From contig QMNL01000047.1 of the NCBI GenBank assembly GCA_003647755.1, forward strand, positions 1-8,991: 8,991 nucleotides of DNA. Direction: 5' to 3'. Shown here in pieces: positions 1 to 6,059 of the stretch (positions within the stretch are counted from its first letter, which is position 1; each line of letters starts with the position of its first letter). This stretch comes from Candidatus Coatesiibacteriota bacterium. Its GTDB lineage: Bacteria; B130-G9. The notes beneath the pieces were generated by a model that worked only from the letters and a program-made list of their open reading frames with translations, was not told the origin of the DNA and ran no database searches. Position numbers and translations under genes: made by a program.

Positions 1-923
1 CGATAAACGTTGTAAGAGACCTGCGCCTCGAAGCCAGCGGCGACTTCTGACCAGCTGAGTTCGACCTTGTTACCGGTCCCAACCACTACTCTCGAGACGG
101 AGTCACGAGTGGCGATATTCCTTACGCCCAGCCTTGGTGGAGTCAGCATTGGGTAGATAACCCAGAACCTATCACCGTCCTTTGCTATCGCCTGAAGCTG
201 AGCGCCTTCCTCAACGTATATGACGTTAAGCGTATTCCCGACGATGAGAAATGTCTGCGTCTGCTCGATATTAGGGTTCACATACAGGCCAACCAACGCC
301 TGATCAGACCAAGCAGCGCTCTTGTCAACTATGGTCTCAGCACCCACGCTCGTCACCGTGCCCAAGTATCCGGCGCCCACGTAAAACGTTCTGGTGGCCG
401 GGCTCGGATCGATGTTGCCCGAAGGGTCTTTCGCCCGCACTTTGAAGGTGTAAGAAGCGTCATAGTTCGGAACCGGCTGCATGAGCACGGACTCGGGAAC
501 CTCGAGAACACAATAGGACTGATTGATGAACGGCGACCAAGTGCCGGTGAACGGGTTGAAATACGAAAACGCCATCTTCCCAACGTTGTTGTCCTTCTCA
601 AGCCCGTCCGTAATGGAGTTGTCAACCGCGGAGTAACAGAACATCACGTGCTTTGAAGTTACTACCCCGCCCTCTGGGACGAAGACGTTCACGTCCCAAA
701 GCCCATTTCTGTTGATGTCAACGAACGGCTCGCCAGGATCATAACGTCCGTTGAAGTTATCATCGAAATAGGGCTCATAAACCTTGTTGCCGCTACCCAT
801 GATGTAAGTCTCAGGTGGCATCTGATCGCCCCTCGAAGACGCCAAAGCACCACTTGCACCAAACAACATTACGAGAGCGCAAAGCCCCACGGCGGATCGC
901 AAGAACCATCCCCGCTTTCGCAT
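1..923 (-). CDS. Exported Fn3/Ig-like repeat protein with calcium-loop-like segment (3' end outside window)
   Basis: The reading frame is open without a stop from the ATG at 923 to the window edge (307 complete codons), so only the N-terminal part is visible. Residues 1-28 form a signal peptide: basic MRKR, a hydrophobic core, and a likely cut after ALA. Residues 54-77 hold two Asp/Asn-rich loops (DDNFNGRYD and DINRNGLWD) of the EF-hand/dockerin-like kind, so calcium binding is plausible. Residues 118-183 look like an Ig-like fold ending in YTFKVRAKDPSGNIDPSP. Residues 186-256 resemble a beta repeat common in large exported proteins of environmental bacteria. From about 262 an Fn3 domain begins (VELSWSEV, SYNVYR) and runs off the window. 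The start is supported by a GGAGG ribosome site six bases upstream (930-934). The gene has its own promoter. The role is probably extracellular or cell-surface binding or structure; the specific function is unknown. Confidence 0.9.
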   Translation of the reverse strand, partial: MRKRGWFLRSAVGLCALVMLFGASGALASSRGDQMPPETYIMGSGNKVYEPYFDDNFNGRYDPGEPFVDINRNGLWDVNVFVPEGGVVTSKHVMFCYSAVDNSITDGLEKDNNVGKMAFSYFNPFTGTWSPFINQSYCVLEVPESVLMQPVPNYDASYTFKVRAKDPSGNIDPSPATRTFYVGAGYLGTVTSVGAETIVDKSAAWSDQALVGLYVNPNIEQTQTFLIVGNTLNVIYVEEGAQLQAIAKDGDRFWVIYPMLTPPRLGVRNIATRDSVSRVVVGTGNKVELSWSEVAAGFEAQVSYNVY

Positions 924-1240
924 TGCCTTCCTCCTTTATTGACTATCTAAACAGGCTCCAGAAAGAGAGCGACTTCACACAGACCCCAAAAACAAGAATC
1001 CATACACCTATCTACCACGCATAAGCCGCCGTAAACGACGCTATTGTGCGAGGCGCCTAAAACTTGTCATTAAACCAAACATTAAGACCTAAGAATATAG
1101 AGGACACCTTCATACATGTCAACCGTCTATATCAAAGTAAATCGACCAGCTCGTTGAACCGACAGCTAATGCCCTCGCATTCGCTCCGGCATCAGCCCTC
1201 CAGCTCCCTCCGATGCCCCCTATCAGCCGCTCGTTACACA
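924..1240. other. Intergenic region with promoter and long leader
   Basis: No credible gene is seen in these 317 bases. The half next to the kinase stop is rich in short G/C repeats. It includes an inverted repeat GGCATC/GATGCC (1188-1193 with 1212-1217, 18-base loop) and a small AATGC/GCATT hairpin next to it, neither followed by a T run, so no intrinsic terminator can be called. The half next to the exported-protein gene is AT-richer and holds the promoter and leader. No riboswitch class was recognised in the leader. Confidence 0.7.
1094..1122 (-). promoter_or_regulatory. Sigma-70-type promoter for the exported Fn3 protein
   Basis: Read on the minus strand, a perfect -35 box TTGACA (1117-1122) is followed by exactly 17 bases and a -10 box TATATT (1094-1099), one mismatch from consensus. 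Transcription should begin near 1087, giving a leader of about 160 bases before the ATG at 923. The match is by eye. The orientation and placement in a non-coding stretch directly upstream of a gene support it. Confidence 0.75.
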
Positions 1241-2836
1241 CTAGCTCAGCTCCGGAGGAAGCGTGATCACGAACCTGGAGTACTCGCCAGGCTTTGAACT
1301 CAGCTTTATGCTACCTCCATGCTTCTCGATGATCCCCGCCGAAACCGAGAGTCCAAGCCCCACTCCCCCTCCAACCGGCTTAGTGGTGAAAAATGGGTCG
1401 AAAATCTTCGTCGAATCACCCGTTTCAACGCCAACGCCGTTATCCTCAATGCTTATCTTGACAACGGAATCATCCCCCTGGGTCGTGATCTTGATCACTG
1501 GCTCGAAATCGGGGTCCTGCTTCCGCTTCTCCGAAACCGCCTCGATGCTGTTAATGAGAAGATTGGTTATCACCTGGTTGACCTCCGCAGCGTAACACTC
1601 AACCTCTGGCAGTCCATCGTAATAACGTGTTTCAAGGCGTATGTTTGAGCTCCTGAACTCATAATCCAAAAGCGAAGTTACTAACTTCAACTGCTCATTG
1701 ATCTGAACCGGCTCGACCTCTGGCTTCTGTATCCTCGAGTAGTCAACGAGGTCCTGAACGATCTTCTCGATCTTGTGCACCTCCTTGACGCATGGCACGA
1801 CGAATCTGTTCAACTTGCGCAGATAGTAGTCAATTCCTCTACCCTCGCGAGACTCCTGCGCAATGAGCTCCAATTGTTGCTTAATGGCATCCGGATCATC
1901 CAAATCATGAAGCGCTTGATACTTGCGGAAAATGTTATCCACATGCCAGAAATAGTCCCCAAAAAGCTTGAGCTTGGGCCCGAGCACCGAGAGCGGATTG
2001 GCGATGTTGTGCGTCAGGCCAGCCGCTATCTTGCCCAGCGCAGCCAGCTTCTCTGACTGCAAGAGCTGCTCGTGCGTCCGACCTAACTGCTCAAGCGCAT
2101 TCTCCAACTGAACCGTCCTCTCGCGAACGTTCTCCTCGAGCCTCACGTTGGAGTTCTTTATGGCATCCTGCATTTGCTTTATATCGGTTATGTCGCGCGC
2201 CACCCGAACACAGGCCAACACTTGACCGTCGCCTGAGATGACCGGGGAAACGACAATATCCAGGACTCGTTTTGTCCCATCCCCGTCCACAAAAACTTCC
2301 TCGCCACGGGAGAGCAGACCGCTCTTGAACGTGGCGAGGACAAGTTGCTCGCTGACGCTTGGGCCCTCGGTGCCCCCTGGGCCGGGACTGTCCTTGGAAT
2401 GAGACAGACCGCCCGAGGCAACGTTGGAGTAGATGATGCGGAGATCAGGGCCGATAACCTCAAACCTATCACCCATCGCTCCAAGCGACGATTCTAAAAT
2501 CCTCTTGGCCGTCTGAGAAGCCCCGAATGCCCTCAGAAGTTCATCCTGCTTGTAGGAAATAAACTGGTGCGCGGCAATCGCAAACAGAAACGTGAAGGCA
2601 AGGCTCATATAATCAAATTTGGCAAAGACGGCTGCAAAAGGGCCAACCCCAACCCAGATGTCCACGATGTCCCTGAAAACGACCAAGAACTCCGCCGCCA
2701 AGGCCCCCGTCAGGAAAAGCCAAACGCGCCCAGACCTCCCCGTCATCACGAAATTGACCAGACAGACGATTATCGCAGAGAATATGCTCAGCGCAGTCGC
2801 GAACTGGGCAACCTTTATGAAAAGTGGGACTTCCAT
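1241..2836 (-). CDS. Membrane-bound PAS sensor histidine kinase (orphan, NtrB/HPK4-like)
   Basis: This 531-residue protein has three predicted membrane segments (about 8-32, 37-56, 66-90), a PAS domain (about 112-222, ending in the PAC-like RVARDITDIK), a coiled-coil linker (about 222-262), a dimerisation/phosphoacceptor domain and an ATPase domain. Key motifs are the H-box LTHNIANPL with phospho-acceptor His276, N-box QVITNLLINS (Asn425, Asn429), G1 DNGVGV (465-470), F-box FDPFFTT (479-485) and G2 GVGLGL (491-496). Two things are odd. The residue after the His is Asn277 where most kinases of this kind have Glu. The helix pair between the H-box and the DYSR segment is about 40 residues longer than usual. 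The frame is closed by a TAA shortly before the ATG, and the ribosome site is weak, suggesting coupling to the gene 11 bases upstream. No response regulator is in the window, so the output is unknown. Confidence 0.93.
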   Translation of the reverse strand: MEVPLFIKVAQFATALSIFSAIIVCLVNFVMTGRSGRVWLFLTGALAAEFLVVFRDIVDIWVGVGPFAAVFAKFDYMSLAFTFLFAIAAHQFISYKQDELLRAFGASQTAKRILESSLGAMGDRFEVIGPDLRIIYSNVASGGLSHSKDSPGPGGTEGPSVSEQLVLATFKSGLLSRGEEVFVDGDGTKRVLDIVVSPVISGDGQVLACVRVARDITDIKQMQDAIKNSNVRLEENVRERTVQLENALEQLGRTHEQLLQSEKLAALGKIAAGLTHNIANPLSVLGPKLKLFGDYFWHVDNIFRKYQALHDLDDPDAIKQQLELIAQESREGRGIDYYLRKLNRFVVPCVKEVHKIEKIVQDLVDYSRIQKPEVEPVQINEQLKLVTSLLDYEFRSSNIRLETRYYDGLPEVECYAAEVNQVITNLLINSIEAVSEKRKQDPDFEPVIKITTQGDDSVVKISIEDNGVGVETGDSTKIFDPFFTTKPVGGGVGLGLSVSAGIIEKHGGSIKLSSKPGEYSRFVITLPPELS

Positions 2837-2847
2837 TTCTTAAGAGC

Positions 2848-3204
2848 TCATCGCTGAAATATGTTCAGGCGCCTGTACGACCAGAAAATAAGAACAAGAA
2901 GCACTATGCACCCCAGCGCCATCGTCAGATAGTTGAGAAGATAAAACACGTCCCTAACGGCACTCTCCGGCCGCAGAAAGAGCCTGCCTGTCCGAAACAA
3001 CTCGCTGGCAAAGAAAAGCGACGTAACGACGAGAAAATGCCACCACCACCGCCGGGTGTCTTTGGACAGCCCCCTGGTCCGAAGAGCTTTGACCACAAAG
3101 GCAAACGTTACAAGAATGAAGATAAGGCAGATCACATCCCGAAGCGGAATGGTGCTAAATACAACCGTTACTATGTTGCTGATGAAATCGAATAGTGGTC
3201 CCAA
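2848..3204 (-). CDS. Small polytopic membrane protein related to the kinase's sensor region
   Basis: This 118-residue protein is almost entirely membrane-embedded, with segments at about 21-40, 54-70 and 85-108 and a possible fourth near 5-18. Between the first two is a basic, Trp-rich stretch (SKDTRRWWW, 47-55). It uses a TTG start at 3202-3204. GAGGGG lies nine bases upstream, and the stop of a short upstream frame sits six bases before the TTG, which fits coupled translation. No ATG or well-placed alternative start lies near the beginning. Its stop is 11 bases before the kinase ATG, so the two genes are surely cotranscribed. Residues 86-96 (VFYLLNYLTMA) match the kinase's third membrane segment at 70-80 (VFAKFDYMSLA), hinting at shared origin. 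I do not recognise a named family; a sensor subunit of the kinase is my inference. Confidence 0.75.
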   Translation of the reverse strand: MGPLFDFISNIVTVVFSTIPLRDVICLIFILVTFAFVVKALRTRGLSKDTRRWWWHFLVVTSLFFASELFRTGRLFLRPESAVRDVFYLLNYLTMALGCIVLLVLIFWSYRRLNIFQR

Positions 3205-3210
3205 GCTCCC

Positions 3211-3300
3211 TTACCCCTCAATAAACAACTTCATCGACAGAAAAATAATAGTAAACGAAAGGAGCGCTCCCAACAGAAAGACCGGTCTTGCGCTATGGAT
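3211..3300 (-). other. Open frame encoding a second transmembrane helix; possible displaced C-terminus of the zinc-ribbon protein
   Basis: On the minus strand this frame is open from just after a TAA (codon ATC at 3300) to a TAA at 3211-3213. Its product contains a clean membrane helix, VFLLGALLSFTIIFLSMKLF, followed by IEG. There is no ATG, GTG or TTG with a ribosome site that would start it. It lies in the +1 frame relative to the zinc-ribbon gene, whose TAG (3293-3295) falls inside it. Joining the two frames gives a protein with a Pro-turn hairpin of two helices ending just before the next gene. It may reflect a real frameshift mutation, a sequencing or assembly error, a programmed shift, or a decayed tail. 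Confidence 0.5.
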
Positions 3301-3568
3301 TTAGAATACAATATACATAGATGATGACGCCAGCGACAAGTGCCGCTAGAAAAGCGATGACCAGGACAGTGTTGAGTTCTCTTTTGCGCCTCTTCTTTAT
3401 GTCTTGCCACTCCGCCGCCACAGCCTGCTCCTCCTGACGCTGCGCCAAATCATTGAGATCGATCAGCATCCCACAGCCAGGGCACTCCACGATCTGCTGG
3501 GGAGGGCCTTCGCCGGGCTCCTGCAACGGGACCTTAACCCTGCAATGAGGACACACTATCTCCGCCAT
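3293..3568 (-). CDS. Zinc-ribbon, single-pass membrane protein
   Basis: The 91-residue product begins with a compact zinc ribbon. Cys6 and Cys9 (CPHC) pair with Cys29 and Cys32 (CPGC), the usual spacing for binding one zinc ion. A charged, probably helical linker (about 40-65, containing KKRRKR) leads to a membrane segment at about 67-87. The basic cluster just before the membrane places the ribbon in the cytoplasm. The ATG at 3568 has a strong GGAGGAGG ribosome site (3571-3578). The gene is first in a promoter-led unit with the 118-residue membrane protein and the kinase. The gap to the next gene (88 bases) is unusually wide for this unit and contains a second membrane-helix frame, so the protein may be shortened. 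Function is unknown; small ribbons of this type often mediate protein or nucleic-acid contacts. Confidence 0.85.
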   Translation of the reverse strand: MAEIVCPHCRVKVPLQEPGEGPPQQIVECPGCGMLIDLNDLAQRQEEQAVAAEWQDIKKRRKRELNTVLVIAFLAALVAGVIIYVYCILNP

Positions 3569-3783
3569 TACCTCCTCCGACTACGTATCAGCTTCAGAGT
3601 TCCCAACTGCCTCAATCCAACCACAAGAAATATGCCCAACTCCTGTTGCCATGTCAATCAAACCCGGTGAACGGACACCTGCGCACTAGCCGATATGCAG
3701 CTTTGAAGTTCTCCTCCGAAAACGATTTGGCGTGGAGCTTAATGACAGAAGCGCCTCATGCCAGGCTTCGGCTCAGAACCATC
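3569..3783. other. Intergenic region separating the membrane-module operon from the kinase operon
   Basis: These 215 bases hold the promoter above and no credible gene. Just past the 218-residue gene's stop lies an imperfect hairpin (3748-3769; GAAGC...GCTTC with additional AGGC/GCCT pairing). It is followed on the minus strand by TGTCATTAAG rather than a T run, so it is at best a weak transcript-end or stabilising structure. A short ATG frame starting at 3653 has no ribosome site and overlaps the promoter, so it is not called. Confidence 0.6.
3629..3657 (-). promoter_or_regulatory. Sigma-70-type promoter for the zinc-ribbon/kinase operon
   Basis: On the minus strand a perfect TTGACA (3652-3657) is followed by 17 bases and CATATT (3629-3634), which matches TATAAT at four of six positions. 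Transcription should start near 3622, about 54 bases before the ATG at 3568. The element shares the extended TTGACATG start and ATATT-type -10 with the promoter at 1094-1122. The weaker -10 makes this call less certain. Confidence 0.6.
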
Positions 3784-4440
3784 CTACCCAAAGATAAAGT
3801 GGTAGGTGCCCTTTGCCCAGTCGTTGATAAGGAAGTTGAGCCGGCCAATCAAGAGCGAGACGCGGGCCATCACCGTGTAGCCAAACGAGGCGCCGAAACC
3901 AACCATGATAAACACTATGCCGACTCTCGCTGTCCCTCCGAGAACGCCCTTGTGCTCCTTTGAGAAGAAGAAGAAGACGAGCGTCGCGATCGTCCCCACG
4001 AGAATGATCGCGCTGCATATACCAGCCCAGATGCTCGGCTGCTGAGTGAAATCTATCATCGAGGCCTTGGTCTGCTCAATTAGCCTTGCCTCAATTGTGT
4101 AGGGGATTGACACGCCGCAACTTATTCCCATCACCAGTGCGATCGTGAAACGGCTCAGCCAGTTGTACTTGCGGCTGATCCTCAGAAGAAATAGCAGCCC
4201 TAGAAAAAACGGGATCAGCCGAAGCAGGTTGATCGGTTCCTGCCCGGATTTAGCTAGGGGATGGAATAGATAAGGATGCAAGCCCTGGAACCAATTGATT
4301 GTGAAGATGTAGCCGACAGAAACGCCAACGACGAGGTGTTCTGCAATCTTGTAGAAGACATTATCTTTATATAGGAACGAGTAAATGGATAGCGTCAGAA
4401 ATGCTGCCACCCACGTCCAGAAAAGCTCCAGCCCCGTCAT
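3784..4440 (-). CDS. Polytopic membrane protein, module copy 2 (218 aa)
   Basis: About six membrane segments are predicted (near 6-24, 32-50, 70-88, 97-115, 138-158, 170-192). Its paralogue at 7288-7923 shares SFLYKDN, AEHL and VGVS in the N-terminal third. It is almost the same over the C-terminal block: 37 of 48 residues are identical between 157-204 here and 156-203 there, including FGASFGYTVMAR and SLLIGRL. Such a conserved membrane block suggests a fixed contact with a partner or a channel or catalytic role. The ATG at 4440 is one base past the TGA of the 288-residue gene and has a GGGGAG ribosome site about eight bases upstream, so the two are translationally coupled. This is the last gene of the run; a promoter for the next unit follows. 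I do not recognise a named family. Confidence 0.88.
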   Translation of the reverse strand: MTGLELFWTWVAAFLTLSIYSFLYKDNVFYKIAEHLVVGVSVGYIFTINWFQGLHPYLFHPLAKSGQEPINLLRLIPFFLGLLFLLRISRKYNWLSRFTIALVMGISCGVSIPYTIEARLIEQTKASMIDFTQQPSIWAGICSAIILVGTIATLVFFFFSKEHKGVLGGTARVGIVFIMVGFGASFGYTVMARVSLLIGRLNFLINDWAKGTYHFIFG

Positions 4441-4441
4441 C

Positions 4442-5308
4442 TCAGCTGCTCCCCTTTTGTCCCTGTCCAGCCACCTGCGCTGCCCCGTGCTTCTTCCGCG
4501 TTACAAAATAAGCGATGTTGCCCAGCAGGATCAGGACAATGATCAAAATATGCACGACCGACTGGGCGTCCATGCCAATGGTAGCATTCCCCGGCCAATT
4601 GATGAGCTGCTCGTACTCTGCCGCCCCGCTGAGCCCACCAAGCAACCCGACCAGCTGCCCCGTATTCAAGTAAGGATAGGCATCACTTGCCATGACCGCG
4701 GTCACTCCCGCTCCCACCTTGCACCCATACTTCTGGTATGCAAACATAATCCACGATTCGTAAATCGACGAGCCCGTGAAGTCGAGTACCATGGCTATGT
4801 CATCGTAATTATGCAGCCCCTTGAGAATATCCAATTCCGCGCTCGGCTTGCCGAACCCGTCCGCAGGATACGTCCCCTGGAAGTCCTGGCCGATTCCAAC
4901 CATCACCAGAGAGGCTCCCGGCTTGTAGCCCATGTACACGAAGTCCTTCCCGTATGACGAGCCAGGAAACTCACTCGCAACGGTCTCCATCGCGTCCCTA
5001 GCAAGTCCCGCCCCAGCCGGAAGCATGGTGATCACGATGACCGGGATCTTTCTTCTGAAGCAGTGCCTCAGGACTGCAAGCGTCATTGGCCTAAGCTCGG
5101 GCACTGTCGAGGGGTCGTAATCCACAGAAATGATAACCGGTTTACTGTTGCTGGGAATCTCGTTTATCGCTCTATAAAGCCTCCTCACAGGCTCGGTAAC
5201 CCTTACCGGCAAGTTCAGCGGAACCACCAGCGGCGTGGCCACAGCCAAGCCGACAAGCACAAAAATTATCCGCCTGTCCATCTTGAGCAAGAAACGCCAA
5301 AAGTTCAT
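4442..5308 (-). CDS. Bitopic-anchored alpha/beta domain protein, module copy 2 (288 aa)
   Basis: A basic N-terminus (KMDRR, 9-13) precedes a membrane helix (about 13-32). A soluble domain of roughly 210 residues follows, then a second membrane helix (about 251-269) ending in RKK. By the positive-inside rule both ends are cytoplasmic and the soluble domain lies outside the membrane. The domain alternates hydrophobic beta strands and helices (PVIISVDYD, KIPVIVITML, ASLVMVGIG, DIAMVLDF), suggesting a Rossmann-like alpha/beta fold. Motifs shared with the paralogue at 7920-8786 are DYDP (63-66), PMTLA, CFR, GAGLAR-type, KVGAG, QLVGLLGG (218-225), GAAEYE (228-233) and GMDAQS (245-250) just before the second helix. 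The ATG has an AGGAAG ribosome site about eight bases upstream and lies 12 bases past the preceding stop. No enzyme family is recognised. Confidence 0.88.
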   Translation of the reverse strand: MNFWRFLLKMDRRIIFVLVGLAVATPLVVPLNLPVRVTEPVRRLYRAINEIPSNSKPVIISVDYDPSTVPELRPMTLAVLRHCFRRKIPVIVITMLPAGAGLARDAMETVASEFPGSSYGKDFVYMGYKPGASLVMVGIGQDFQGTYPADGFGKPSAELDILKGLHNYDDIAMVLDFTGSSIYESWIMFAYQKYGCKVGAGVTAVMASDAYPYLNTGQLVGLLGGLSGAAEYEQLINWPGNATIGMDAQSVVHILIIVLILLGNIAYFVTRKKHGAAQVAGQGQKGSS

Positions 5309-5320
5309 GCCCGTCTCTTC

Positions 5321-6004
5321 CTAATCCTTAATGCCAAGATAAGTTCGCTCAATCCCAAGCATGATCTTCAACGCCGTAGAAGTCATGCCCAGGCCAATAC
5401 CAATCATGATCCCTCGCTTTGCCGCCGTGTTCGGCACGTCGAGAATCCAAGCAGTGGCCTGAGGAACTCCCCAAATATAGTGCCCAACGGGGACTCGCCC
5501 AAGCATGACTATCGTCGCGGCAACCAGAAGAAGCGTCGCCTCAAACGTTCTCGCCCTGAACGCACGGAACGCTGCTGAGGCGATATAGAATGCCAGCAGC
5601 GAGAACATTGTCGCCTGAACCGGTATCTGAATGTTCAGGAAGATGTCCTGAAAATTGAAGGCATTTTGAAATCCTGTAACAATCTTATCACCCATGGAAC
5701 CTGGGACACATTGGCCGTGCAACTTAACAAAGACACCATAACGAGTAAGAAGACCGGCGAGCATCATATACAGAAGCGCTAACAAAGTTATTATGCTGAA
5801 CTTCCAGTCCGCCGCTCTTCGCCTGACCTTCGTCGCGTGCAAGCGAACGAGGCTTATCAGCCCGATGAAAACCGCGATACACGAAATGATTCTCGCCCAG
5901 GCAAGGGCATTAGTATAAAACCAGTTCAGCGGCGGAACAAAGCTCTGGGCCAACATCAGCACGCCGGCGACAAAGCAGATTACCAGCGGGACCTGTCTTC
6001 TCAT
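5321..6004 (-). CDS. Polytopic membrane protein, module copy 2 (227 aa)
   Basis: About six membrane segments are predicted (near 6-22, 34-54, 69-88, 129-148, 152-170, 196-216), with a basic loop at 54-68 and a more polar loop at 92-125. The C-terminal 60 residues match the partial gene at the right window edge: VMLGRVPVG (166-174), VPNTA (190-194), IGLGM and LGIERTYLG (216-224). The first visible gene of the module is therefore homologous in both copies. A TAG in frame nine bases before the ATG limits the start to this codon or one inside. The ribosome site is weak (only AGAAG directly next to the ATG). The 55-base gap after the Fn3 gene is the widest inside the run. No named family is recognised. 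Confidence 0.87.
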   Translation of the reverse strand: MRRQVPLVICFVAGVLMLAQSFVPPLNWFYTNALAWARIISCIAVFIGLISLVRLHATKVRRRAADWKFSIITLLALLYMMLAGLLTRYGVFVKLHGQCVPGSMGDKIVTGFQNAFNFQDIFLNIQIPVQATMFSLLAFYIASAAFRAFRARTFEATLLLVAATIVMLGRVPVGHYIWGVPQATAWILDVPNTAAKRGIMIGIGLGMTSTALKIMLGIERTYLGIKD

Positions 6005-6059
6005 CTTCTAACCATCGCAGTATTACTCATCCCGATTGACACCAAAACAATATCGGCAC
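6005..6059. other. 55-base spacer with imperfect inverted repeat
   Basis: Between the Fn3 gene and the second module lies an imperfect inverted repeat (CCGATTG at 6032-6038 with CAATATCGG at 6048-6056; two-base bulge, nine-base loop). It has no T tail. It could be an RNA-stabilising or attenuating hairpin that sets different expression of the two parts, or chance. No convincing promoter is present. Confidence 0.35.

Noticed and set aside
353..625. Minus-strand 90-codon frame inside the exported-protein gene
   Set aside because: It is out of frame with the clearly coding 1-923 reading, and its product is Arg/Ser/Pro-rich without structure.
1188..1217. GGCATC/GATGCC inverted repeat after the kinase as terminator or operator
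   Set aside because: Six base pairs with an 18-base loop and no T tail in a repeat-rich G/C stretch could easily occur by chance.
1263..2056. Plus-strand frames opposite the histidine kinase
   Set aside because: They are antisense to a gene with all standard kinase motifs and their products have no recognisable features.
3586..3654. 23-codon ATG frame in the intergenic region upstream of the zinc-ribbon gene
   Set aside because: It has no ribosome site, overlaps the promoter and has no notable product features.
3748..3769. Hairpin after the 218-residue gene as an intrinsic terminator
   Set aside because: The stem is imperfect and no T run follows on the minus strand, so it was kept only as a note in the intergenic entry.
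4385..5578. Two long plus-strand open frames (4385-4957 and 5063-5578)
   Set aside because: They lie opposite the 288- and 227-residue genes, have low-complexity, Arg/His/Pro-rich products and no ribosome sites. The minus-strand genes there have paralogues in the window, which proves which strand is coding.
6005..6059. Weak promoter-like boxes between the Fn3 gene and module copy 2
   Set aside because: The possible -35 and -10 boxes have poor matches and 14- or 19-base spacers. The genes on both sides fit a single transcript.
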